64,000 bases of DNA from Actinomyces oris. GTDB lineage: Bacteria > Actinomycetota > Actinomycetes > Actinomycetales > Actinomycetaceae. Positions 54,464 to 63,381 of this stretch are shown here, piece after piece. Within the stretch, counting starts at the first letter, position 1. The number at the start of each line of letters is the position of its first letter. The translations under genes and the position numbers were made by a program. Below the pieces are notes generated by a model. The model ran no database searches and had not been told where the DNA came from. It worked only from the letters and a program-made list of their open reading frames with translations. The stretch lies in the NCBI RefSeq assembly GCF_001937665.1, contig NZ_MSKL01000025.1, positions 186,352-250,351 of the forward strand. Direction: 5' to 3'.

Positions 54464-56991
54464 CCTGCCCACTCCCCCAGTCCGTCGCGCACCAGGGAGG
54501 CGACCAGGTCCCGTTCGATCTGAGACCCGAGCGCGACGTGGGCCGGATCCACGGTCCAGACGGTGTCGAGATCGGAGGCGGCGGCCCCGATGAGCTGTGC
54601 CACCATCTCTGCCAGGCGATGGGTCTCCACGGGCCTCAGTGCGGTGAAGGCCCGCCGCAAGTCGGGCAGTGCGGCGACGAAGGCCCGATCATCAAGGCCG
54701 GTCAGCGCCCCGGTGACGGCCTCGACGGCGTCGGGAGAGTGCAGAAGCACGTCCGGGGCGGATCGCACCAGGCCCACGATGAAGTCTGCGGCCCGTGCCG
54801 GATCCGCTCCCATTGCGAGATGAGTGACGACGGCGCACACCGCCTCCTCCTGGCTGAGTGCCCTGACGGAGGCCGCGATGCCGGTGGCACAGCCGACAAG
54901 AACCGCGGCTGCGTCGCGGCTTCGACGCAGAACCTCGATCTGACGCAGTACCGCCCCGAAGCCGGCGCCCTGGGCAGCCTCACCCATGCGCTCATCATCG
55001 GCAGCCGATCGGATGATGAGGTCCCGTACCGAGATGAGGGCATCGACGGCCTGAAGCGCCTCCTGGCCCTCCAGGCCGACCAGATCGGAAAGACGCCGGG
55101 CGATCATGGCGTCGCCCCGGTGCAGAATGGACCGGATCCGGGCAGCGGCATGGTCCAGGCGCAGTCGGGACGTGGACTCGATCAGGCCCGCCAGCCGGTG
55201 CAGGGCCTCAACGAGCTCCCCCAGGTCGCTGAGTTGTCCGAGACTGTTCTCAAGGCGGTCGCAGACGTCGCCGGCCTCGGCGTCGAGCCCCATGACCGCC
55301 AGCTCACTGACCAGCGTTGCCAGAGTCGCGGCGCTGAGCTCACCGGTGAGCCGCTCAGCCAGTCGGGTTCGCACGAGGACATCGAGATCGGGGGCCTCCT
55401 GTGCCGCGCGCACGAGTGCGGCCTCCACCATGGGGGTCCAGCTGTAGACCCACTCCTCGAGGAACTGCCCCATGCCGGTGCCGGCGACGAGGTCGGCACC
55501 TGAGATCTGGTGGGCGAAGCCGGAGCCGACGAAACGCAGGCGGGCGAGCAGCTCGCGGCGCTCGCGGTGGCGAGGTCGGCGGCTGGTGTCGAGGCTGACG
55601 CGGTGCTCGACGGCGTCGTCGATGATGAAGCGCGCGGCGCGCAGACGGTCACGCACCTGGCGGACCAGTGGCGGGGTGGCGATGCCGTCGGGCACCTCTC
55701 CCACGTTGGAGGCGGCCAGGACGGAGGCGACAGCCGCTCCCAGATTGCCCGACAGCCCGGTTTCGTCCTTGACCAGGCAGCTGGTGAGGGCGTCAAGGAT
55801 GTCGCAGCGTCCGGGCCATGCCCGGCCGCGCAGTGCGGCCAGCCGCATGGCTTGCTCCACAGTGGCCAGCACCTGGGCGGTCCCCAGTGGTTCGCCGAGC
55901 TCACGCAGGGCGGTGGCGACATCGATGACCACGGTGGTGGCGAAGGCCCGGGCGGCTCCCGCCGGCTCCGGGACGGACCTGGCAGTCCGCCGCGTGGCTC
56001 GTCGAGGGCCTGTGCCACTGCCCTCGAGAGGACTGGCCCCGGTGCGGGCCCGCCAGGCTCGCTGCCACAGGCCCGGTGAGGGCATGCCGGCGCCGTATCC
56101 GCGCAAGGCGTCGAGGCGGGCGAAGTCGTAGCGGATGAGCCATGCCGGCCCGCCGGGTTGGGGCTGCGGCTCGGGCAGCCACGCGGCGTGCTCGGTCGCG
56201 TCGAGGCAGTCGAGCAGTGCCATGATGTGAAAGCCCCCGGTGACGACCACGACCGGGGCGGCCGGAGCAGCGGTGCCCTTCTCACCGGCACCGGTCGGTG
56301 CGGCTGCCGGCAGGTGCCGTCTCAGGGCGGCCGACATGACGGCTTCGCGGGCGTGGGTGCCGTCGGCGTCGAGGACCTCGCGCTCAACGTCGAGCCGTGC
56401 CAGCCCCGACCATGCCAGTGTGTCGGAGAAGAAGCCGCGCCAGGATCGGATATCGGCGGTGGCTCGGTCCTCGAAGAGGTGCTCCCAGACCTCGTCGTGG
56501 TCCCGGCAGCCCAGGCGCCGGGCGAGGGCGTCCAGGCTGCGCGAGCGGGCCAGGTACCGCTCGGCCTGGAGCGTGCGGGCGACCGCGCCGCGAGCATCGT
56601 CGCGGGGATCGTCATCATCTCGAAGGCAGGCGCTGCGGTCGATGAAGGCGGCCTCGGCCCCGTGCTGCCCGGCCCATCGCAGAGCCACCCACTCCGGGGA
56701 GAACTCGGCCAGCGGGTAGTAGGAGGCGGTGCGCTCACCCAGGGAGAGCAGCGCAACCGGCGGTACGGTTCGCGGGTCCTGGAGGGAGGGCAGGAGGGCG
56801 GCGTACTCGACCGGCCCCTCGATGAGAACCGTGGCGGGATGCACCTCCTCCAGAAGCGCCGACAGGGCCAGAGCGCAGGCGGGTGAGTGGTGACGGACGG
56901 GGACGAGGTGAACACCCGCTTCGCCCCAGCGCCGCTGGGAGTCCAAGGCGTGCTGGAGCCGGGCGGGAACCTGCGTCGTCGAAGCACTCAC
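54460..56991 (-). CDS. DUF5682 family protein (YehM-like)
   Basis: This 843-aa cytoplasmic protein has a conserved N-terminal domain, VHLVPVRHHSPACALALSAL, then TVLIEGPVEYAALLPSLQ, and VVVVTGGFHIMALLDCLDA further on. This arrangement is somewhat like TraB/ChaN-type folds and is the DUF5682 signature. A long helical C-terminal half follows. The function is unknown; the E. coli equivalent is YehM. It starts at the GTG at 56991 within a GTGA overlap with the AAA+ gene. It has no transmembrane segment. Confidence 0.82.
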   Translation of the reverse strand: MSASTTQVPARLQHALDSQRRWGEAGVHLVPVRHHSPACALALSALLEEVHPATVLIEGPVEYAALLPSLQDPRTVPPVALLSLGERTASYYPLAEFSPEWVALRWAGQHGAEAAFIDRSACLRDDDDPRDDARGAVARTLQAERYLARSRSLDALARRLGCRDHDEVWEHLFEDRATADIRSWRGFFSDTLAWSGLARLDVEREVLDADGTHAREAVMSAALRRHLPAAAPTGAGEKGTAAPAAPVVVVTGGFHIMALLDCLDATEHAAWLPEPQPQPGGPAWLIRYDFARLDALRGYGAGMPSPGLWQRAWRARTGASPLEGSGTGPRRATRRTARSVPEPAGAARAFATTVVIDVATALRELGEPLGTAQVLATVEQAMRLAALRGRAWPGRCDILDALTSCLVKDETGLSGNLGAAVASVLAASNVGEVPDGIATPPLVRQVRDRLRAARFIIDDAVEHRVSLDTSRRPRHRERRELLARLRFVGSGFAHQISGADLVAGTGMGQFLEEWVYSWTPMVEAALVRAAQEAPDLDVLVRTRLAERLTGELSAATLATLVSELAVMGLDAEAGDVCDRLENSLGQLSDLGELVEALHRLAGLIESTSRLRLDHAAARIRSILHRGDAMIARRLSDLVGLEGQEALQAVDALISVRDLIIRSAADDERMGEAAQGAGFGAVLRQIEVLRRSRDAAAVLVGCATGIAASVRALSQEEAVCAVVTHLAMGADPARAADFIVGLVRSAPDVLLHSPDAVEAVTGALTGLDDRAFVAALPDLRRAFTALRPVETHRLAEMVAQLIGAAASDLDTVWTVDPAHVALGSQIERDLVASLVRDGLGEWAG

Positions 56992-58115
56992 TCCCACAGT
57001 CCTTGGGAGGCGACCAGGAAGTCTCTCCACTCGGCGCTGCTCTCCGCCCGTTCACGCACCACCGAGTCGAGGTAGAAACGGATGCGTGTGGCGTCCTCGC
57101 CCTCGCCCTTGAGTGCCACTCCCACCATCTGGCGGGCGATGTCGGATGCCCTCACCGTGCCGTCGCCGAGGTAGCGGGCACTCAACGACGCAGCCACACC
57201 GACGTTGACGGCCTCGGCGGTGGACATGACGGTCTCGGGGCGCTTGACCGGGGTGCCGGCCTGCGTGGTCCCGGTACGCAGGTCGGCGAAGGCGGTGACC
57301 AGGACGTCGAGTACCTGGGGACTCATGGGCACCCGCTGCTCACCGAGCTCGGAGTCCAGGGCACGAGCAATGAGATCGGCCTCGAAGGCGCGGTCTGCGA
57401 TGGGGCGGACCGTCTCGAAGTTGAAGCGCCGCTTGAGCGCGGAGGACATCTCGTGGACGCCCCGGTCCCGCAGGTTCGCGGTGGCGATGACGTTGAATCC
57501 CTGAGCGGCACTGACGCGGAACCCGTCTCCCAGCTCCGGGACCATGAGCTGCTTCTCGGAGAGCACGGAGACGAGCGTGTCCTGGATCTCGGGCGGGCAG
57601 CGAGTGATCTCCTCGAAGCGCACGATGCTGCCCTGCTCCATGGCCTGGTAGACCGGGGAGGGCACCAGGGCCCTGCGCGTGGGGCCCTCGGCGATGAGGA
57701 GGGCGTAGTTCCACGAGTAGCGGACGTGGTCCTCGGTGGTGCCGGCCGAGCCCTGGATGGTCAGGGTCGAGGCGCCGCAGACCGCTGCGGCGAGGAGCTC
57801 GGAGAGCATCGACTTCGCGGTTCCCGGCTCGCCGACGAGCATGAGGCCCTGGCGACCGAGCAGCGTCACGATCGCCCGGTCGACGAGGGGGTCGTCCCCG
57901 TAGAACTTCCGAGCGATGCCGAGGTCCTCGTCCCCAACGATGAAGGCGCGCACCGAGTGGGGCGACAGGCGCCACCCCTGAGGGATCTCCGCACCCCGCT
58001 GGGCGTCCGCGGCGGCGAGGGCGGCCAGCTCATCGGCCCACCGCTCCTCAGCGGAAGGACGCAGTACCTTCTTCGCCTCAGGCACAGGCAGCCCGCTCGA
58101 TCCTGCGGTCATCAT
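56988..58115 (-). CDS. MoxR-type AAA+ ATPase (YehL-like)
   Basis: This 375-aa AAA+ ATPase of the MoxR/RavA group has Walker A LMLVGEPGTAKSMLSELLAA, Walker B SIVRFEEITRCPPE, sensor 1 NVIATANLRDRGVHE, an Arg finger (SSALKRRFNFE) and a C-terminal lid. It is the first gene of the operon with DUF5682, VWA and SWIM genes, matching E. coli yehL-yehM-yehP-yehQ. It probably drives conformational change of a target bound by the VWA protein. GGAGG precedes two adjacent ATG codons at 58115 and 58112. It lies 51 bp after etfA on the same strand, so some read-through is possible. Confidence 0.9.
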   Translation of the reverse strand: MMTAGSSGLPVPEAKKVLRPSAEERWADELAALAAADAQRGAEIPQGWRLSPHSVRAFIVGDEDLGIARKFYGDDPLVDRAIVTLLGRQGLMLVGEPGTAKSMLSELLAAAVCGASTLTIQGSAGTTEDHVRYSWNYALLIAEGPTRRALVPSPVYQAMEQGSIVRFEEITRCPPEIQDTLVSVLSEKQLMVPELGDGFRVSAAQGFNVIATANLRDRGVHEMSSALKRRFNFETVRPIADRAFEADLIARALDSELGEQRVPMSPQVLDVLVTAFADLRTGTTQAGTPVKRPETVMSTAEAVNVGVAASLSARYLGDGTVRASDIARQMVGVALKGEGEDATRIRFYLDSVVRERAESSAEWRDFLVASQGLWE

Positions 58116-58166
58116 CCTGCCTCCAGAGATCGATCGGTGCGGCCTCGTCCATCCACCGTTGCCGCA

Positions 58167-59147
58167 TCAGCCGCGCAGCCTGGCGAGCTCCTCGACGAGC
58201 TGGGGCACGACCTCGGTGACGTCGCCGACGACGCCGAAGTCGGCCATCTCGAAGATCGGGGCCTCGGAGTCGTCGCAGATGGCGACGACGGTGCCGGCTC
58301 CCTGGATGCCGCTGGTGTGGTGGACGGCGCCGGAGACGCCCAGGCCGATGTACAGGCGCGGGGAGATGGTCTCACCGGTTTGACCGATCTGGGCGCTGCG
58401 CTCGATCCAGCCCTCGTCGCAGGCCACGCGGGTGGCTCCGACGGCGGCGTCGAGCGGCTGGGCCAGGGAGCGGACCAGGTCGAAGTCGCCGTCCACGCCG
58501 CGGCCGCCCACGACGACGGTGCGCGCCTCACTCAGAGCCGGGCCGGAGGCGACGGAGGTGGCCTCACGCGAGACGAGGCGCACAGCGGCGGCCTCGGCAC
58601 TGATGGGGACCTCGAGGGGCTCGGCCGCCAGGGGCGCGCCCTTGGCGGCGGCGACCTCTGCGATCCCGGGGCGCACGGCGATGATCGGTGCACCGCCGCC
58701 CGAGCCGACGCCGGCGGTGGTGGACCAGGAGCCGGACAGGACCAGCTTGGAGGCGCGCAGGTCGGAACCGGAGGCCTCCAGGCCGGTGACGTCGGAGACG
58801 CAGGCCGAGCCGAGTACGACGGCGACCCGCCCGGCGAGCTCCTTACCGCGATAGTCGGAGACGACCAGGACCGCCGCGGGCTGGACGGTGCCGACGGCCG
58901 CCACGACGGCGTCGGCCGCGGTGGCGGGCAGGTGGCCGAACTCGCCCAGGTCGGCGGTCAGCAGACGGGTGGCTCCGGCGCCGGCCAGGGCCTCAGAGGC
59001 GGTCTCACCCAGCGGCTGGAGGGCCAGGGCGACGACGTCGCCACCGGTCAGCGCCCGGGCGGCGGTGAGCAGCTCCAGGCTGGGACCGGTGGGGACGGCC
59101 TCGGTGGTCTCGAGGTCGACGAGGACGAGCAGGGGGGCATCGAGCAC
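58167..59147 (-). CDS. etfA: Electron transfer flavoprotein subunit alpha
   Basis: This 326-aa protein has the EtfA C-terminal FAD-binding domain: GGRGVDGDFDLV, GATRVACDEGWIERSAQIGQ, TGETISPRLYIGLGVSGAVH and GIQGAGTVVAICDD. With EtfB it accepts electrons from dehydrogenases. It follows etfB with a 98-bp gap. The GTG at 59147 has a weak AGAAG upstream. No ETF dehydrogenase or partner acyl-CoA dehydrogenase gene lies in the window, so the electron donor is unknown. Confidence 0.93.
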   Translation of the reverse strand: MLDAPLLVLVDLETTEAVPTGPSLELLTAARALTGGDVVALALQPLGETASEALAGAGATRLLTADLGEFGHLPATAADAVVAAVGTVQPAAVLVVSDYRGKELAGRVAVVLGSACVSDVTGLEASGSDLRASKLVLSGSWSTTAGVGSGGGAPIIAVRPGIAEVAAAKGAPLAAEPLEVPISAEAAAVRLVSREATSVASGPALSEARTVVVGGRGVDGDFDLVRSLAQPLDAAVGATRVACDEGWIERSAQIGQTGETISPRLYIGLGVSGAVHHTSGIQGAGTVVAICDDSEAPIFEMADFGVVGDVTEVVPQLVEELARLRG

Positions 59148-59245
59148 GGGAATCAGCTTCTTTCGCGAGTGGTATGAGACGGACGGGCGGCGCTACGGCG
59201 CCCAGCGCCCCTGCTGGGGCCGTGGGCGGACGCTGCGGCAGGCCG

Positions 59246-60004
59246 TCAGACGAGCTTGTTCTCCACGAGCCAGGCGGCGAGCTCGCGGCCCGCCTCTCCG
59301 GCGTCGGTGCGGATGATGCCGGCCTCACGGGCGGGTCGGGCCTCGTCGTCGACGACTGCGACGGCCGGTTCGGCGATCTGAAGACCGAGCTCGGAGGCGT
59401 CCCAGAAGTCAATGGGCTTCTTCTTCGCGGCGCGCATGGCGGCGAAGTTGGGGTAGCGGGGCTCGTTGGCCTGGTCGGTGACGCTGACGAGCGCGGGCAG
59501 CGAAGCGCTGAGGACCTCGCGGACGGTGCCCACGGCGCGGGTGACGGTCACGGCGCCGCCGTCGACCTCGAGGTGGTTGGCCAACGTCAGGGCCGGGAGG
59601 TGCAGGGCGGCGGCCAGGGCACCGGGCAGCATGGAGGTCATGGAGTCCAGGGAGGCCATTCCGGTGACGACCAGGTCGACCTCCCCGATTCGCTCGATGG
59701 CGGCGGCCAGAACCCGGGCGGTGGTGACGACGTCGGCTCCGGCCAGGTCGTCGTCGGCGACGACGACCCCGGAGTCGGCCCCCATCTGCAGAGCGCGGCG
59801 CACCCCGTCCTCAGCGTCCTCGGGTCCCATGGTCAGGGCGATGACCTCGCCGTCGGCCTCCTCGGCCAGACAGACAGCGGCCTCGACGGCGTTCTCGTCG
59901 AGCTCGTTGAGGACGTCCTCCTCGCCGCGCACGAGCCGACCGTCCTCGATGCGACGCTCGGACTGCACGTCGGGAACGTGCTTGATGCAGACCACGATTC
60001 TCAT
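59246..60004 (-). CDS. etfB: Electron transfer flavoprotein subunit beta
   Basis: This 252-aa protein starts with MRIVVCIKHVPDVQSERRI and has the EtfB nucleotide-binding motifs EVDLVVTGMASLDSMTSMLP and LTLANHLEVDGG. It forms the heterodimer with EtfA, which is encoded downstream. The ATG at 60004 is the family start; the open frame runs 51 bp further. No good Shine-Dalgarno is seen. Confidence 0.93.
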   Translation of the reverse strand: MRIVVCIKHVPDVQSERRIEDGRLVRGEEDVLNELDENAVEAAVCLAEEADGEVIALTMGPEDAEDGVRRALQMGADSGVVVADDDLAGADVVTTARVLAAAIERIGEVDLVVTGMASLDSMTSMLPGALAAALHLPALTLANHLEVDGGAVTVTRAVGTVREVLSASLPALVSVTDQANEPRYPNFAAMRAAKKKPIDFWDASELGLQIAEPAVAVVDDEARPAREAGIIRTDAGEAGRELAAWLVENKLV

Positions 60005-60194
60005 GGGTTCAAGGTTGCCATAACAGCGGCATCTCACCACTGAGCGCTCAGTCACCCTGACATGGCGTCAGGACGAGGATCGGGACGACGCGATGATGAC
60101 GACGCCGTCACGCCCGGGCCCTAAACGCGACGCGGCGCACTCCCACGAGGGAGACCTCACTGCCCCTCAAGTGGTAGCAACCAGCGGCCGCCAG

Positions 60195-60200
60195 GACAAT
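60195..60200 (+). promoter_or_regulatory. Putative -10 element for leaderless glgX
   Basis: GACAAT lies 6 nt before the ATG at 60207. There is no Shine-Dalgarno. Confidence 0.4.
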
Positions 60201-60206
60201 GGGCCC

Positions 60207-62600
60207 ATGTCTTCGACGCCAGAGCCCGCTCCAGCACCGCGCGCCGAGCTGCCAGCAGCTCCTGATCACGGGCTGGGTGTCGCTCTGAACGGAGACGGCG
60301 CGGACTTCGCGGTCCACGCCCCGCACGCCACGGCCGTGGACCTGTGCCTGCTGACCATGGATGCCGACGGCGCCGTGGTGGAGGAGACCCGGATCGGGAT
60401 GCACGGGCCCTCGCGGGGCCTGTGGAGCGCCCACGTCCCCGGCATCGGAGCCGGCCAGCGCTACGGCTACCGCGCCCACGGTCCCTGGAACCCGCACGAG
60501 GGCCTGCTCTACAACTCCCGCAAGCTGCTGCTGGACCCCTACGCCCGCGCCCTGGACGGCCGAGTGGACCTGGGACCGGCCGTCTACGCCCACGAGGTCA
60601 CTGACGACCTGGTTCCGGCAGCCGAGCCGTGGCTGCCCTCGCACCTGGACTCGGCGGGCAGCACCGCCGTCGGAGTGGTCACCGGTGACACCTTCCCGGT
60701 GGTTCCGGGGCCGCGCGTGCCCCGCGAGCGCACCGTCATCTACGAAGCCCACGTCAAGGGCCTGACCTACCAGCTGCCGGGCGTGCCCGAGGAGCTGCGC
60801 GGCACCTACGCGGGGCTGGCCCACTCGGTGACGGTCGAGCACCTCAAGGGGCTGGGGATCACCACGATCGAGCTCCTGCCGATCCACGCCTCGGTGAGCG
60901 AGCCCTTCCTGACCAAGCGGGGCCTGACGAACTACTGGGGCTACTCCACGCTCAGCTACTTCGCGCCCGAGCCCTCCTACGCCACGGCCGCGGCGCGTGC
61001 GGCCGGCCCGCAGGCGGTCCTGGACGAGGTGCGCGGCATGGTCTCCATGCTCCACGAGGCCGGCCTGGAGGTCGTGCTCGACGTCGTCTACAACCACACC
61101 TGCGAGGGCGGCGTCGACGGCCCCTCCTTGAGCCTGCGCGGCCTGGACAACCTGGACTACTACCTTCACGCCCCCTACCTGCCGGCGCAGTACATGGACG
61201 TCACCGGCACCGGCAACACGGTGGACTTCCGGGCCACTGGGGCGATCCGGCTGGCCCTGGACTCGCTGCGCTACTGGGTCACCGAGGTCGGCGTCGACGG
61301 CTTCCGCTTCGACCTGGCCACCACCCTGGGCCGCCATGCCGCGGAGTTCTCGCCGCGCCACCCGCTGCTCACGGCGATCGCCACGGACCCGGTGCTCAGC
61401 ACCGTCAAGCTCATCAGCGAGCCCTGGGACGTGGGGCCCGGCGGCTGGCGCACCGGCCAGTTCCCCGAGCCCTTCCAGGACTGGAACGACCACTTCCGCG
61501 ACACCACGCGCTCCTTCTGGCTGCATGACGCCTCGGAGATCTCTAAGGGCCGTCTGGGCTCGGACCTGCGAGACCTGGCCACGCGCCTGTCGGGCAGCGC
61601 GGACCTGTTCAGCCACGGGGAGTTCCCCGGTGGTCGTGGCCCGCTTGGCTCGGTCAACTTCGTGGCCGCACACGACGGCTTCACCCTGCGCGACCTGGTG
61701 GTCTACGACCACAAGCACAATCTGGCCAACAAGGAGGACAACCGGGACGGCAACTCCAACAACCGCTCCTGGAACCACGGTTTCGAGGGGGACGTCGTCG
61801 AGGGCATCAACGGCGGCCCGATCGAGGTGCTGCGCCGCCGGTCGATGCGCAACCTGCTGGCCACCGTACTGCTGAGCGCCGGGACCCCCATGCTGGTGGC
61901 CGGCGACGAGATGGGACGCACCCAGCAGGGCAACAACAACTGCTACTGCCAGGACTCCGTGCTCTCCTGGGTGGACTGGAACCTGGAGGTCTGGCAGCGC
62001 GACCTGGTCGCCACAACGCGTTTCCTCGTCCACCTGCGCCAGACCCACCCGGTGGTGCGCCCATCGCGCTTCGCGACCGGGCAGGTCCTTCAGGGGGACA
62101 CGATCCCGGACCTGGCCTGGTACCGGGCGGACGCCGCACCGATGGACGGGGACTCCTGGCACGACCCGCACACTCGTGTGGTCCAGATGCTGCGCTCGGG
62201 CCGCCCCTGGGACGACGACGACATGCTCGTGGTCATCAACGGCGCCCTGGACCAGGTCGATGTCGTCCTGCCCGAGGGACGCGGGACCGACTGGCACCTG
62301 GCCTGGGACTCGACCTGGGCGGTCCCCCAGCCTCACACAGCACCCTTCTCCCAGGCACGGCGCGTGAGCCGAAGCCCCCAGGACACCCAGGCCGACGTCA
62401 TCATCGAGACGAACGGCTCCGGCGAGGTGAAGGATGTCAAGACCGTGGCCGGCAGCTCCGAGGGCCACGCCGCTGAGAGTCTCACGGACTGCCACCAGGA
62501 CCGTCCGGGTGACACGACGATGCTGGAGGCCCTGTCCCTGCGGGTCTACTTCTCCGGCGAACCGCTCGAGACCCTGACCCCGGGCACCAAGGCGGACTGA
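60207..62600 (+). CDS. glgX: Glycogen debranching enzyme GlgX (GH13, isoamylase type)
   Basis: This 797-aa cytoplasmic enzyme hydrolyses alpha-1,6 branch points of limit dextrins during glycogen breakdown. The N-terminal CBM48 domain (FAVHAPHATAVDLCLL) precedes the GH13 barrel, with the conserved regions LDVVYNHTCEGG, GVDGFRFDLATTLGRH (nucleophile Asp), KLISEPWDVG (acid Glu) and NFVAAHDGFTLRDL. The C-terminal beta domain is long and ends with a variable segment of about 60 residues. The ATG at 60207 is the likely leaderless start; the open frame extends 114 bp further without family similarity. Confidence 0.93.
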   Translation: MSSTPEPAPAPRAELPAAPDHGLGVALNGDGADFAVHAPHATAVDLCLLTMDADGAVVEETRIGMHGPSRGLWSAHVPGIGAGQRYGYRAHGPWNPHEGLLYNSRKLLLDPYARALDGRVDLGPAVYAHEVTDDLVPAAEPWLPSHLDSAGSTAVGVVTGDTFPVVPGPRVPRERTVIYEAHVKGLTYQLPGVPEELRGTYAGLAHSVTVEHLKGLGITTIELLPIHASVSEPFLTKRGLTNYWGYSTLSYFAPEPSYATAAARAAGPQAVLDEVRGMVSMLHEAGLEVVLDVVYNHTCEGGVDGPSLSLRGLDNLDYYLHAPYLPAQYMDVTGTGNTVDFRATGAIRLALDSLRYWVTEVGVDGFRFDLATTLGRHAAEFSPRHPLLTAIATDPVLSTVKLISEPWDVGPGGWRTGQFPEPFQDWNDHFRDTTRSFWLHDASEISKGRLGSDLRDLATRLSGSADLFSHGEFPGGRGPLGSVNFVAAHDGFTLRDLVVYDHKHNLANKEDNRDGNSNNRSWNHGFEGDVVEGINGGPIEVLRRRSMRNLLATVLLSAGTPMLVAGDEMGRTQQGNNNCYCQDSVLSWVDWNLEVWQRDLVATTRFLVHLRQTHPVVRPSRFATGQVLQGDTIPDLAWYRADAAPMDGDSWHDPHTRVVQMLRSGRPWDDDDMLVVINGALDQVDVVLPEGRGTDWHLAWDSTWAVPQPHTAPFSQARRVSRSPQDTQADVIIETNGSGEVKDVKTVAGSSEGHAAESLTDCHQDRPGDTTMLEALSLRVYFSGEPLETLTPGTKAD

Positions 62601-62790
62601 GCCGGCACCGAGGTCACCCAGCACCTGGTGCGATCAGGGGCGGTGACGTCATTTCCAGAATACCCTGGCTCACGCTCGACCCTACGGACGATAGTCACGC
62701 TCCACAGCGTCCACAGCCACGCATATCGATGAGCACAACTCTGCGCTCACGCATTTCTTAGAGGTCGCGCCAGTAAACTGTGGAGGCCCT

Positions 62791-63267
62791 CTAGAAGTCT
62801 CCGCCCTCATCGAAGTAGCGCTGCTCAGCCTCAGTCAGATCCATCATTGCAGGAGACTCGATAACAACATCAATGAACCTGCGGGTGCCTCCGAGTGTGA
62901 TGCTGACGCGGGAAGGCAGATTCCACGTGTTCAACACGCCGACAGTGCTCGACTCCGTACTGCTTTGACCGTACAGACTGTTGAGCGCGTCAACATAGGC
63001 CTTATACTGTGAGCGAATAATGTGATCGATTTGAGGTTCGGCGTCACTGTAAAGCCGCGTAGTCAGATTGAAGTTAATTCTGGAAACAAGACTTGTGTCG
63101 GTGACGTCGTTGCCAATGTATCCGTCTTCTTCGCCGTTGCTGACGGGAGTGGTGAAGATAGTTCCGTCGCCCGGAGTGGGTCGCCAGCCGAACTGGTCTC
63201 GGAGGGTGAATGCCTCGTTGATGGTCATGGGCCATCTGTGCTCGGCGATAGCACGGATAATCGCCAC
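62791..63267 (-). CDS. DUF6301-like protein, probable immunity or island protein
   Basis: This protein of about 158 aa (177 if extended) resembles, from memory, DUF6301 proteins that occur as clustered paralogues in Actinomyces: AIAEHRWPMTINEAFTLRDQ, FTTPVSNGEEDGYIG, ALNSLYGQSS and ITLGGTRRFIDVVIESP. The protein-like sequence continues upstream of the GTG at 63267 for about 20 codons (KGQQFRVYPTEEG) to an ATC preceded by GGAGGTGA, with no ATG/GTG/TTG on the way. The base composition is less GC-rich than the rest of the window. It lies 55-110 bp after the Imm5-type gene and may be cotranscribed with it. Confidence 0.6.
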   Translation of the reverse strand: MAIIRAIAEHRWPMTINEAFTLRDQFGWRPTPGDGTIFTTPVSNGEEDGYIGNDVTDTSLVSRINFNLTTRLYSDAEPQIDHIIRSQYKAYVDALNSLYGQSSTESSTVGVLNTWNLPSRVSITLGGTRRFIDVVIESPAMMDLTEAEQRYFDEGGDF

Positions 63268-63381
63268 CCCCTCTTCAGTAGGGTAGACACGGAACTGCTG
63301 ACCTTTAATTGCCGAGATAGAGATGATTCACCTCCGAAGATCGTCCTTCTATTGTTTGGCAACCTGTCTTGCGGAGTTTAT

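Noticed and set aside
56883-59177. A 764-codon plus-strand frame across the MoxR/etfA region
   Set aside because: It is antisense to three well-supported genes, low in complexity and without family features, a typical high-GC shadow frame.
60108-62624. An 838-codon open frame antisense to glgX
   Set aside because: It mirrors the GC-rich third positions of glgX; the product is Val/Gly/Arg/His-rich with no recognisable domain and no ribosome site.
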